DNA of 64,000 nucleotides from a virus. The stretch is from positions 1 through 64,000 of IMG/VR virus record IMGVR_UViG_3300037189_023253; one strand, given 5' to 3'. The translations under genes and the position numbers were made by a program. Every line of letters starts with the position of its first letter. Position 1 is the first letter of the stretch. Shown here in pieces: positions 24,283 through 31,502 of this stretch. Below the pieces are notes generated by a model that searched no databases, was not told the DNA's origin, and saw only the letters and a list, made by a program, of their open reading frames with translations.

Positions 24283-25145
24283 TGGATGGTCCTAGTTAGC
24301 GGTTGTTCGATAATGTGCTCACCTGCGGTTATGCAAGCGGCATTAATCGCATCTTTGACGGATTCGTTCAAGCAAAGCCCAAGAGCTAATCTAGCTCGAA
24401 ACACGTCGCCTGCCCCAAGCGTATTTTTAGCAATAACTTGGGGCGGCTGATGATATCGTATCTTGCCATCTCGATCAATCCAGGTTACCGGACGATCGCC
24501 GTCGGTTACACCAACGATGCCTCCAAATCTAGCCTGTAAATCCGATAATGATATCCGCTGGCATCGCCACGCTTCTTGGCTAAACCATATATGGTCAGCC
24601 GAAGGTAGCAGTCCAATGTCAGGTAACACTCCGTCAACATCAAGCATGGTCGGCACACCCTTGCTTCGAGCCAGGGCAAATATCTGTCGAATCATTGGTA
24701 ATCGATATGCATCGGCAATGACCATTTGATATGGGTCTAGAGATGCCGGTGCTGACACGGCAGATCGTATTTCATCTGCTTGCCAGTTTACGATAGCCCG
24801 TTCACCATTTGGCAATACCATGATGGTTGAATTCGGGCAATCCTGGACCTCGTCAAATCGACAGTAATTGACGCCAACGCATCGTTCCTTTAGCAATGCT
24901 AACAGTATCCGGGTGAAAGGGTGTGAATCCCGACCAAGCACCGTACATAGATCAGCACTAGCTCCTAGATCACACAGTGCAACCGCAGCATTAGCCGCAT
25001 TACCCCCTACCTGTATCTGCACCCTGTCGCTAGCAACCTTGGTGTTTGATTTTGGTATCAGCTGGACGGTATGCACGATATCTAGGCAAGCATGCCCTAC
25101 TGTTAATATCTTTGGTTTCATGACTGTATTTTGCGATGTAAACAT
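24279..25145 (-). CDS. PfkB-family carbohydrate kinase
   Basis: The 288-aa protein begins (after a short extension) MKPKILTVGHACLDIVHTV and shows the two PfkB signatures: VQVGGNAANAAVAL (GGNxxNxA) and KNTLGAGDVFRARLAL, in which the GAGD catalytic aspartate is kept while the preceding residue is Asn rather than Asp. It phosphorylates a sugar or nucleoside. An in-frame ATG at 25121 is an alternative start; neither has a strong ribosome-binding site. It lies between an unknown acidic protein and the RlmN-like gene. Confidence 0.85.
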   Translation of the reverse strand: MFTSQNTVMKPKILTVGHACLDIVHTVQLIPKSNTKVASDRVQIQVGGNAANAAVALCDLGASADLCTVLGRDSHPFTRILLALLKERCVGVNYCRFDEVQDCPNSTIMVLPNGERAIVNWQADEIRSAVSAPASLDPYQMVIADAYRLPMIRQIFALARSKGVPTMLDVDGVLPDIGLLPSADHIWFSQEAWRCQRISLSDLQARFGGIVGVTDGDRPVTWIDRDGKIRYHQPPQVIAKNTLGAGDVFRARLALGLCLNESVKDAINAACITAGEHIIEQPLTRTIQ

Positions 25146-25157
25146 GGCACGGTCTAG

Positions 25158-25742
25158 TTATTCTTCAGAGTCGTCATCATTGTCGCCGTCATAGTAATCG
25201 TCAGCATCGAGGCGAGCAAGAAGATCAGGATCGTCATAGACCTTGTAGTAAACTTCATTTGGTTGAAGGATACGATAACAATCATGGAATGACAGGGATA
25301 ACAGCACCATGTCCGATTTATTCTTGATATCAATCAAATCAAACGAAGATCCGCAGCTACCAGAGACCGGTACGATCTTACCGTGAGAGATGGAGTTTTT
25401 CTTGAGATACTCCTTGATCTCGTCCTTGCGGCTGCTGACAAGGATCCTGGCATAGTTTCTTTTGTTGGCCCGTATCCTTGAAAGATCTCCGTTGGTAAGC
25501 TGTCGAAGCTCGGCGTCGTTGCTGTCGTTGATGATCAGCAGCGCTTTCTTGATCTTGATTGCGCCCTTGGTGCTGGCATTATCAGGTGTTTCCTTGGTGC
25601 TCCAAGGTAAGTTACACTCAACGTGATTCACGTAATAGGTCTTGCCGCCGGTCTTGATGGTCCACGGCGGAGTGGTTGGATCCACTAAATGATGCTTGTT
25701 AAAATGGAAAATAGCGTCCTTGCATGCGATTTCTGTGGTCAT
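25158..25742 (-). CDS. Hypothetical protein with acidic tail (194 aa)
   Basis: Start at 25742 follows AGGAGCGAATGAT. The product begins MTTEIACKDAIFHFNKHHLV, holds an alternating beta/alpha pattern (ARILVSSRKDEIKEYLKKNS), and ends in a run of Asp/Glu with YYDGDNDDDSEE. Acidic tails of this type are seen in DNA mimics and structural scaffolds, but no function can be assigned. It starts one base after the stop of the upstream gene. Confidence 0.65.
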   Translation of the reverse strand: MTTEIACKDAIFHFNKHHLVDPTTPPWTIKTGGKTYYVNHVECNLPWSTKETPDNASTKGAIKIKKALLIINDSNDAELRQLTNGDLSRIRANKRNYARILVSSRKDEIKEYLKKNSISHGKIVPVSGSCGSSFDLIDIKNKSDMVLLSLSFHDCYRILQPNEVYYKVYDDPDLLARLDADDYYDGDNDDDSEE

Positions 25743-25743
25743 A

Positions 25744-26130
25744 TCATTCGCTCCTGTTGTGGTTAGCAATGGTTGTTAGTATTTTAACCGCGGGGTGATT
25801 TAGCTTTTCTTGTATGGATCCCAAATCCTCAATTGGCAGTCGCCACGGTGGATATCCCGTGTAATTGTGAAGATCCGTTAGAACCCCAATGATCGTTGTT
25901 CTAGACTGGAACGATAATGAGAAGGTTTGCTTGAGCTCACGACTGGACCAGTAAATCGTTATTGCACCGTCATCTGGATCAATTTCAATCTCATCAGGAT
26001 TTCGAACCGAATGAAGATGCCTTGCAATAATGGTTTCAAAATTCTCCACTATCCAAGGGTTCGGTGCTTTGGTAGTTGGCCCGGCCCAGCCCGGTGCTAT
26101 ACCGCGTATTTCCTCGAGTATTTCCTCCAT
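25744..26130 (-). CDS. Hypothetical protein (128 aa)
   Basis: Start at 26130 is chosen for its AAAGGAGAAACAA site; the frame extends further up through the tRNA terminator, which argues against a longer protein. The product begins MEEILEEIRGIAPGWAGPTT and continues with an alpha/beta domain resembling small bacterial proteins of unknown role that also begin with a GWAGPxx segment. It lies just downstream of the tRNA terminator. Confidence 0.6.
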   Translation of the reverse strand: MEEILEEIRGIAPGWAGPTTKAPNPWIVENFETIIARHLHSVRNPDEIEIDPDDGAITIYWSSRELKQTFSLSFQSRTTIIGVLTDLHNYTGYPPWRLPIEDLGSIQEKLNHPAVKILTTIANHNRSE

Positions 26131-26154
26131 TTGTTTCTCCTTTGGATTTGAGGT

Positions 26155-26190
26155 CAAGAAAAAACCTGCATGACAGAAGCCATGCAGGTT
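26155..26190 (-). terminator. Terminator of the tRNA unit
   Basis: Minus strand stem of 10 bp (26190-26181 with 26172-26163, loop of 8) followed by a T run (26162-26155). It closes the tandem tRNA transcript. Confidence 0.85.
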
Positions 26191-26247
26191 CAAGGTTAAA
26201 TCGATGTGTGTCTTAAGGTGGTTCTACAGCTCGCTCATCATCGTTCC

Positions 26248-26255
26248 TATTTATG
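26248..26255 (-). promoter_or_regulatory. Possible T4-type late promoter (CATAAATA)
   Basis: Minus strand box just after the CCA end of the second tRNA. A terminator lies between it and the next gene (26130), so its role is doubtful. Confidence 0.3.
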
Positions 26256-26256
26256 T

Positions 26257-26332
26257 TGGCGCTTCCAGCAGGATTCGAACCTGCGACAAGAGAATTTAGA
26301 GGTCTCCGTTCTGACCACTGAACTATGGAAGC
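26257..26332 (-). tRNA. tRNA with anticodon CUA (amber suppressor type)
   Basis: A 76-base cloverleaf including an encoded CCA. Acceptor stem GCTTCCA/TGGAAGC is perfect (7 bp); D arm GTTC-AGTGGTCA-GAAC; anticodon arm GAGAC-CTCTAAA-TTCTC with anticodon CTA at 26299-26297 and one mismatch (C31/T39); variable loop TTGTC; T arm GCAGG-TTCGAAT-CCTGC; discriminator G. The conserved T33 and the A37 fix the reading as CUA, which decodes UAG. Its body resembles an Asn-type tRNA, which is only a guess at the charged amino acid. It is co-transcribed with the tRNA at 26338. Confidence 0.82.
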
Positions 26333-26337
26333 AAACT

Positions 26338-26407
26338 TGGTGCTCTGCGACGGAATTGAACCATCACTGCGAGGTTTTAGAGGCCTCCGGCTGTCCACCA
26401 GCACAGC
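26338..26407 (-). tRNA. Second tRNA with anticodon CUA, reduced D arm
   Basis: A 70-base cloverleaf with encoded CCA and discriminator A. Acceptor GCTGTGC/GCAGAGC has one G-G mismatch. Only one base (T) separates acceptor and D stem; the D arm is short (GGT-GGACA-GCC). Anticodon arm GAGGC-CTCTAAA-ACCTC gives anticodon CTA (26380-26378) with a mismatched last pair; variable loop GCAGT; T arm GATGG-TTCAATT-CCGTC. The seven-base anticodon loop is identical to that of its neighbour. The small D loop and single linker base recall pyrrolysyl tRNA, but the normal T loop and variable loop do not. Amino acid identity unknown. Confidence 0.72.
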
Positions 26408-26420
26408 AAAGCATTTAGTG

Positions 26421-26449
26421 AATTTAACACATCATCAGCGGAGTGTCAA
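26421..26449 (-). promoter_or_regulatory. Sigma70-like promoter of the tRNA pair
   Basis: Minus strand TTGACA (26449-26444), 17 bases, TAAATT (26426-26421), 14 bases before the first tRNA. Confidence 0.7.
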
Positions 26450-26691
26450 TCCCATGTTAGATTGAACCACGCCATGTCTTGTTGACTTTTAAAGAAAGTC
26501 ACCACTCGTGCCGAGTCGTATGTCATTTTAGCCGGTGTTACATACATGATCCACTGTCCAGATTTGGAGGATTCTCCAAACTTTTCCACGCACCATTGTT
26601 TCGCATGATGGATCCAATAGCGATTTTTACCATAGAATTGACAGTTAACCCATCGGGCGGTTAGCCCCAGGTTGTCTTGATCACACTGCAT
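26446..26691 (-). CDS. Small protein of a paralogous family (81 aa)
   Basis: ATG at 26691 after GGGACGAACT; it overlaps the end of the upstream gene by 31 bases. The product begins MQCDQDNLGLTARWVNCQFY and ends FFKSQQDMAWFNLTWD. The same C-terminal pattern (aromatic-Phe-x-S-x-x-D-x-x-x-F-x-hydrophobic-x-W) recurs in the small proteins at 37289, 39862 and, less well, 34812 and 37611, so they appear to be a scattered family. The stop lies inside the tRNA promoter. Function unknown. Confidence 0.6.
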   Translation of the reverse strand: MQCDQDNLGLTARWVNCQFYGKNRYWIHHAKQWCVEKFGESSKSGQWIMYVTPAKMTYDSARVVTFFKSQQDMAWFNLTWD

Positions 26692-27131
26692 AGTTCGTCC
26701 CAACCGGGAGCAGCATGGATGATCTGCTTTTTCATGCCCATGAGTGAAATCTGGACCTGCAAATCAAACGCACGGGCATACTCGGGATGCCATCCGATAG
26801 CCAGCTTGATGATGGGATCCTTTCGTGCCTTTTCAAGCATCTTTCCAAGCTCAAACAGGGTTATAGGACACAGTGTTTCTTTTGGAAACCAAAAGATGCA
26901 GTTTTCCACGTGGGCAAGTGCCGAATGTTCCCATTTAATCTGCTCCTCGGCCGTGGCCCCGGTCTTATCAAACCCGCCAATCCTTCGTGGATTAACCACG
27001 TCATGCTTGTCGGTATCCATCATGGATACCAGTTCGGTTTGCCAGTCCGGGCAATCACTGATACCTCCAGCGATGAAGATCGATGAGGCTTGGAAAACCC
27101 AGGGAAGGGCGTCTGGAGATCTATACAACAT
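26661..27131 (-). CDS. Nucleoside 2-deoxyribosyltransferase-like protein
   Basis: The 156-aa protein matches the Nuc_deoxyrib_tr family used by phages: SSIFIAGGISDCPDWQTELV (substrate-binding loop), DVVNPRR, EEQIKWEHSALAHVENCIFW and a conserved acidic segment CPITLFELGKML with the candidate catalytic glutamate. Such proteins cleave or exchange N-glycosidic bonds of deoxynucleosides or of NAD-like nucleotides. ATG at 27131 is preferred over a TTG two codons upstream; no clear ribosome-binding site. It overlaps the small gene downstream. Confidence 0.75.
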   Translation of the reverse strand: MLYRSPDALPWVFQASSIFIAGGISDCPDWQTELVSMMDTDKHDVVNPRRIGGFDKTGATAEEQIKWEHSALAHVENCIFWFPKETLCPITLFELGKMLEKARKDPIIKLAIGWHPEYARAFDLQVQISLMGMKKQIIHAAPGWDELCSVIKTTWG

Positions 27132-27162
27132 GATCAAAGCGTATCACAAGGCGTCGAAAAGG

Positions 27163-27981
27163 TCAACTCCTACAGCGTGCTCGCCTAGCTGCCATCAGAG
27201 GTGCCATTTCGACCGGCCATACACCGTGGCGAATCGCTTTGTCATCTGGCACGAAAAATCGAATGCCTGACAAAGTTTCAACATCGGCTACCGTAGATTG
27301 CACGGTTCGAAAATCGTTGATATCTTGGTGCGGAAAAACAAATGCAAGGCTTTGGCGCGTTGCGTTATTAATCACTATCTTGTAAAATGCCCGAGGAACG
27401 ACAACCCCATTTGGCCCAATCCTGCGACCGTTTAGATCATATATCGATCCGGTGTAAATGGTCAAGCTATGATTGCTGTTAAACGCCCATCCCCTGATGG
27501 CTGATTCAAGCTGTCTCCATGCCCCGCGATTGAGGGCTGGTATCTGCGGGGCCATGTTGCTGAGTATGAAGCTTTCGCGAGCAACCTGCTGATTCCAGCT
27601 CATATCAGCGTTATTAGCCATGTGCCCGGTATCAAAACCGCTGTTCGCATAGTCAACCAACTCTGCCCGCTGTCCACGATGCAGGCTTTGATCCGGAGAA
27701 AACGCATTAACCCGAGGTTCACATCCAAGCACATTCTCAGCCGTAAGCGTGTATGCTACCCACGGTGCAACACGCGCATCGTTATCATGAAGAAGAATAT
27801 ATGCGGTTCTGCATATCAGCGACGAATTTGGGCGCATAACCTGAGGAAATCCGTAAGGTGCTTGCTCAGCGCACAATGCTGGCTGCCTTGGGGGCAACTG
27901 TTGTGCGGCGACCACAGGTATTACCGCCATTGTTAGCATTGCTGCTAACAAAAATCTCATCATCATTAGATGTTTCTCCAT
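27163..27981 (-). CDS. Secreted DNA/RNA non-specific endonuclease
   Basis: The 272-aa protein starts with a signal peptide (RFLLAAMLTMAVIPVVAAQ, cleavage likely after AAA-type VAA) and carries the beta-beta-alpha metal nuclease motif GFDTGHMANNADM, where the family has DRGH; His is kept but Arg is Thr. FILSNMAPQIPALNRGAW provides the conserved Asn and the region that binds the metal. It would degrade DNA or RNA in the periplasm or outside, for example host DNA debris or incoming phage DNA. Expected start is about codon 1 or the ATG run at codons 6-8; late box ACTAAATA lies 15 bases upstream. Confidence 0.82.
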   Translation of the reverse strand: MEKHLMMMRFLLAAMLTMAVIPVVAAQQLPPRQPALCAEQAPYGFPQVMRPNSSLICRTAYILLHDNDARVAPWVAYTLTAENVLGCEPRVNAFSPDQSLHRGQRAELVDYANSGFDTGHMANNADMSWNQQVARESFILSNMAPQIPALNRGAWRQLESAIRGWAFNSNHSLTIYTGSIYDLNGRRIGPNGVVVPRAFYKIVINNATRQSLAFVFPHQDINDFRTVQSTVADVETLSGIRFFVPDDKAIRHGVWPVEMAPLMAARRARCRS

Positions 27982-27996
27982 GCTAATAGAACACGA

Positions 27997-28004
27997 TATT
28001 TAGT
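27997..28004 (-). promoter_or_regulatory. T4-type late promoter (ACTAAATA)
   Basis: Minus strand; predicted start about 27991 and a 10-base leader to the ATG at 27981. It is divergent from the late promoter at 28017-28024. Confidence 0.5.
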
Positions 28005-28016
28005 GGTAGCAAAACC

Positions 28017-28024
28017 AATAAATA
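28017..28024 (+). promoter_or_regulatory. T4-type late promoter (AATAAATA), leaderless
   Basis: The box ends 7 bases before the ATG at 28032; predicted start 28030. Confidence 0.7.
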
Positions 28025-28031
28025 GATCACA

Positions 28032-28664
28032 ATGACAGCATTTCCTTCGAGTCCATCTGACGGTCAGATATATTCCCTTGGTAGCCGAAGCTGGACATAC
28101 AGCGAAGCACAAGAAGCATGGATCATGAGCCGTACTGGGCCAACCGGACCGTCTGGTCCAACTGGGTCACAAGGTCCGGCTGGAGTTCTCTTAACAGCAC
28201 TCACGGTTGACACCTTCTTAGGCAACGGTATAACGTCCACATTTACCATGAGCCTAACTCCGGTTAGCGTTTACAACATGATCGTAAACGTTGATGGTCT
28301 TGTCCAGACCGCAGTGACCAACTATTCAATCATTGGCAATCAAATAAACTTTAGCACGGCACCGATAGAAAACGCTACCATAGATATAGTGCATTTCTTA
28401 ACAGGATCAGCCATTACTGGTCCAGCTGGTACACCAGGTTCTCTTGGGCCGACCGGACCACGGGGTAATCCCGGTGGCCCAACCGGGCCAACCGGGCCAG
28501 CGTCGGTGTTCGTTGCATCGGTGCCATCATCATCCGTCGGGCAACCGGGCGACGTGCTAAACAAGATCGCTTTCAGCGTTGGGTATTTTTATTGGTGTTC
28601 AGGCACATATGACGGAATTACCAATATTTGGAAAAGGGTCGGCTGGGACGGCACCACTTGGTAA
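28032..28664 (+). CDS. Collagen-like virion protein (tail fibre/decoration)
   Basis: The 210-aa protein holds two collagen-type Gly-X-Y tracts, TGPTGPSGPTGSQGPAG (about residues 37-53) and GPAGTPGSLGPTGPRG onwards (about 132-157), on either side of a beta domain (TALTVDTFLGNGITSTFTMS). This is the design of trimeric phage fibre or head decoration proteins. It lacks a ribosome-binding site and has a late promoter directly at the ATG, which fits a structural role. Confidence 0.8.
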   Translation: MTAFPSSPSDGQIYSLGSRSWTYSEAQEAWIMSRTGPTGPSGPTGSQGPAGVLLTALTVDTFLGNGITSTFTMSLTPVSVYNMIVNVDGLVQTAVTNYSIIGNQINFSTAPIENATIDIVHFLTGSAITGPAGTPGSLGPTGPRGNPGGPTGPTGPASVFVASVPSSSVGQPGDVLNKIAFSVGYFYWCSGTYDGITNIWKRVGWDGTTW

Positions 28665-28671
28665 ATAAAGG

Positions 28672-29235
28672 ATGTTCAACCATCCGTACATCTGCCTCGA
28701 TACTAATTACGAATTGCCCGATGAATCGCTAATATGCTGGATTCGCTGCATTAGCGACGCTGGTCCTCCCGGAATTTCAGCCTCAACGGAAACCATGCCA
28801 ACCGACGGACAGATATCTTTTTATCGAAGAAAGGACGGTAAAACCAATCATTATGTTGCGGTGCTCGCCAGGGATCTCACCGCTGAGGAAGCAACCGATA
28901 TCGCTAAAAGCTATAGTGATCGCAACCCAGACGGTGATTTTACCATACACTGGAGCCAAGAGCCGGTGGCTGATACTCGGTCTAATGAGATAGCCGAGGA
29001 TTTGGTCAAGGCCATTGCTCTCGAAGCTGCTAAGATGAACCATAACCATTGGTTGCGGAAACGAACCGACGAAGGTTGGCGATATGGACAAAAACACAGC
29101 CATCGAGACAAGACCAGCCCAACATGCAAGGACTGGGATTCTCTACCAGAAAGCTACAAAAAGGTAGAGTATCAGCGCATGGTCACTTTAATGGAAATTC
29201 TTGACAGAATGAACTTGAAATTATCCAAGAAATGA
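28672..29235 (+). CDS. RyR-domain protein (187 aa)
   Basis: The C-terminal 70 residues match the RyR domain first named from ryanodine receptors and common in phages: GWRYGQKHSHRDKTSPTCKD then WDSLPESYKKVEYQ with a helical end. The N-terminal half (MFNHPYICLDTNYELPDESL) is a separate domain of unknown type. RyR domains in phage genomes are thought to bind nucleotide-like ligands; no activity is established here. Its end overlaps the heme oxygenase gene by 4 bases. Confidence 0.75.
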   Translation: MFNHPYICLDTNYELPDESLICWIRCISDAGPPGISASTETMPTDGQISFYRRKDGKTNHYVAVLARDLTAEEATDIAKSYSDRNPDGDFTIHWSQEPVADTRSNEIAEDLVKAIALEAAKMNHNHWLRKRTDEGWRYGQKHSHRDKTSPTCKDWDSLPESYKKVEYQRMVTLMEILDRMNLKLSKK

Positions 29236-29798
29236 AAACATTATTTTGGATGGAATCTATCTCACAACAAGACCTGCGCAGCTCGTGCGCCGATCTACAC
29301 GATCAAGCTGAGCACACTCGGCTTGCACAGGACTTGCTCAACGCGTCAATAGATCCTCTAATCTACAAGAACTATTGTTATCAGCTATATTTGATTGCCG
29401 ATGCCATTGAAACCAAGATGCAGTTCCCAAGCGATCTCAATCGCCGACATCTTCTGGTTCAAGATATTGCCAACGGTCCTGCATGCAGCGTCACTGCATG
29501 CCCGTCCACATTGGAATATGCCAGGTATCTGAATACCCATTATCTTCCACATCTACATGGACAACTCAACGGGCATATCTATACACATTATCTTGGTTGG
29601 TTATATGGCGGACAGATGATTGCAAAGAAGCTGCAATTCCTCCCAAAAAAGCATCTTGAATTCCGAGATCCCCGAGCATGTGTTGATTATGTTCGAAAAA
29701 CCGTGCTAAACATGGTTTGGGATCGAGATGCGGTCGAAGCCAAAAAAGCATTCGAATATTCCATCAAGATCTATAACGAGCTCTATGAGCTGCATTGA
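29232..29798 (+). CDS. ho1: Biliverdin-forming heme oxygenase
   Basis: The 188-aa protein fits the HO-1 family: LHDQAEHTRLAQDLLNASID carries the proximal histidine, and YTHYLGWLYGGQMIAKKL is the distal helix with the G-x-x-x-G kink (family YLGDLSGGQ). Overall length is near that of bacterial enzymes. It opens heme to biliverdin IX-alpha, CO and Fe2+ using reduced ferredoxin. The next gene encodes a ferredoxin-dependent bilin reductase and overlaps it by 14 bases, so the two form a bilin pathway. It starts in the stop of the RyR gene. Confidence 0.88.
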   Translation: MKTLFWMESISQQDLRSSCADLHDQAEHTRLAQDLLNASIDPLIYKNYCYQLYLIADAIETKMQFPSDLNRRHLLVQDIANGPACSVTACPSTLEYARYLNTHYLPHLHGQLNGHIYTHYLGWLYGGQMIAKKLQFLPKKHLEFRDPRACVDYVRKTVLNMVWDRDAVEAKKAFEYSIKIYNELYELH

Positions 29799-30402
29799 TC
29801 TCGTCGAGATAATAGCTCGACGATTGCTCAAGGTCATTGAGCATCAGCATGGTGCTGTTCCAATACCAACACCGGATTATGGCTGGGAAAACCATAGATT
29901 CCGCAGCCCTCGATTTAGGCTAGCACATGTCGAAATCTTCAACCAAGATCGTTTCTGCGTGGTGCATTGCTGCGTGTTTCCCCATGCAAACGACCCGTCA
30001 CCGATCTACGGTTTTGATGTGATCGCCGGTGAAAACAAGATCACCGGCGTGTTTATGGATCTCAGTCCGGTGGCGGCACCGACCAACCCTTTTTTAGAAA
30101 TCGATGTTGGTCGCGCACGCGAACGGCCCGACTGGGGAGACATCTTTTCTCCGCACTGGCTAGCATGTCGACCGTCGCCCGACGAGATGCGGTTGATCGG
30201 CGACGAAGCCGTTCGAGTGCTGGTCCATTATCTACCAACCCTGGGCAGCTTGGGAGATCGTACGGCGATCGTTGCTGGACAGAATAGATATTGTCTACAA
30301 CAGCGTCGAAATGAACATACCCGCAAGGCATTGGTCAATCTCCTTGGGACCGAACGTGCAGACGAATTCATGAATGAGATACTTTTTCCAACAATAGGTT
30401 GA
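29785..30402 (+). CDS. Ferredoxin-dependent bilin reductase (PcyX/PcyA/PebS family)
   Basis: Start at 29785 gives MSCIDLVEIIARRLLKVIEH and a 205-aa protein. Family marks are SPIYGFDVIAGENKITGVFM with the conserved Asp in the GxD strand, DLSPV, and the C-terminal YCLQQRRNEHTRKALVNLLG followed by FMNEILFP. These enzymes reduce biliverdin to phycocyanobilin or phycoerythrobilin. PcyX, a clade from uncultured oceanic viruses, makes phycoerythrobilin and also sits beside heme oxygenase, so PcyX is the most likely subtype; deciding it needs a tree. No phycobiliprotein gene is present in the window. Confidence 0.83.
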   Translation: MSCIDLVEIIARRLLKVIEHQHGAVPIPTPDYGWENHRFRSPRFRLAHVEIFNQDRFCVVHCCVFPHANDPSPIYGFDVIAGENKITGVFMDLSPVAAPTNPFLEIDVGRARERPDWGDIFSPHWLACRPSPDEMRLIGDEAVRVLVHYLPTLGSLGDRTAIVAGQNRYCLQQRRNEHTRKALVNLLGTERADEFMNEILFPTIG

Positions 30403-30726
30403 TCTTAGATCTTGGTTTTGCCCTTACCTAAAATCCAACCATCCCCGGGATCCGTTGCAAATTGTTTTCTTAATCCATCATGCTTGATCAACTATTTGAT
30501 AATACCATTTAGAATACTTGTTTGATAAATATGGATTAGCATCCATTTGCTGTAACTCCTATCAAGTTATAGAGCGATTAGGGACTGCCATCCCGTGAAT
30601 CGCATCAATATTTATTGAAAGTTAACCTACATTTGTGCATAATATTATGTGAGCAATGGTGCTCACATATCTGAGGCAGAAAGACCGAGAGGTGATTCTC
30701 GGCAGTAAAGCCCTCGAAGGTAAAAC
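30403..30726 (+). other. Gene-free stretch with several stem-loops (possible structured leader)
   Basis: 324 bases without a convincing gene. I see three hairpins: 30574-30603 (GCGATT/AATCGC around GGGA/TCCC), 30646-30669 (perfect 10 bp, loop ATGG) and 30685-30702 (CCGAGA/TCTCGG), then GAAGGTAAAAC and the ATG of the VWA gene at 30727. There is a TAAATA-like box at 30524-30531 without a gene start near it. The series of hairpins just before an ATG suggests a structured 5' leader or small RNA. Confidence 0.4.
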
Positions 30727-31491
30727 ATGAACTTACCAAATCCTTTTCCTGGCCTTGCCGTCAATGTTAATGCCGCAGTCCAGATCTCAACCCCCGATGC
30801 ACAATCAAATCCGATCAAGTTCAAGAAGGCCGGCAAGAACGGTACCTTGATCGCCATCGTTCTTGACGAAAGCGGCAGCATGGGGATCTGCCGAGACACC
30901 ACCATCGTCGGATTCAACGAATTCGTCCAAGGGCAAAAGGCCGCTGAAGCAACTGCCGGAGCTGGTTATCTTACGTTGGTGAAATTCGAAGGCTATAAGG
31001 TTAATACCGTTTATCAAGGACGACCTCTTTCAGAAGTTCCAATGCTTGATCATGCCGGTTATACCCCAGCGGGCGGCACCAATCTGTTGGATGCCATTGG
31101 CGAAACCATCAACAGCGTCAATGCGGTGCTTGCTGCTAGCAAAAAGAAGGACCGCCCCGGTGTGATCATCACCATAATGACCGATGGTGAGGAAAACAGT
31201 TCTCGCAGGTTCAACAACCAACAGATCAAGGACATGGTTGCTGCGGCCGAAAAGGCTGACTGGACCTTTACGTTCCTCGGTGCCAACATCGACGCATTCA
31301 GCGTTGGTAGCAGGTTTGGCATGAGCGCGGCGAACAGCGTTAACTACTCTACCGCCAACATGGGTGCAACGATGGCCTCGGTCAGTGCTAGCACCTCGCG
31401 CATGCGCATGGCAAAGTCAGCAGGCGTTTCAACGGCAGAGCTTTACAGCACTGGTCTCTACACCACCGACGAACTGAAGTCGATGAAGTAA
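30727..31491 (+). CDS. VWA-domain protein
   Basis: The 254-aa protein has a complete metal-ion-dependent adhesion site: VLDESGSMG (DxSxS), GGTNLLDAIGET (Thr) and IMTDGEENSS (Asp). VWA domains bind partner proteins through a Mg2+ ion, often next to ATPases or in surface adhesion. It heads a short unit with the next gene (11 bases apart) and shares the neighbourhood with the DUF350/DUF1190/ATP-grasp set, where VWA proteins are frequent companions in bacteria. The ribosome-binding site is GAAGGTAAAAC. Confidence 0.85.
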   Translation: MNLPNPFPGLAVNVNAAVQISTPDAQSNPIKFKKAGKNGTLIAIVLDESGSMGICRDTTIVGFNEFVQGQKAAEATAGAGYLTLVKFEGYKVNTVYQGRPLSEVPMLDHAGYTPAGGTNLLDAIGETINSVNAVLAASKKKDRPGVIITIMTDGEENSSRRFNNQQIKDMVAAAEKADWTFTFLGANIDAFSVGSRFGMSAANSVNYSTANMGATMASVSASTSRMRMAKSAGVSTAELYSTGLYTTDELKSMK

Positions 31492-31502
31492 GGAGCAGCA
31501 AC

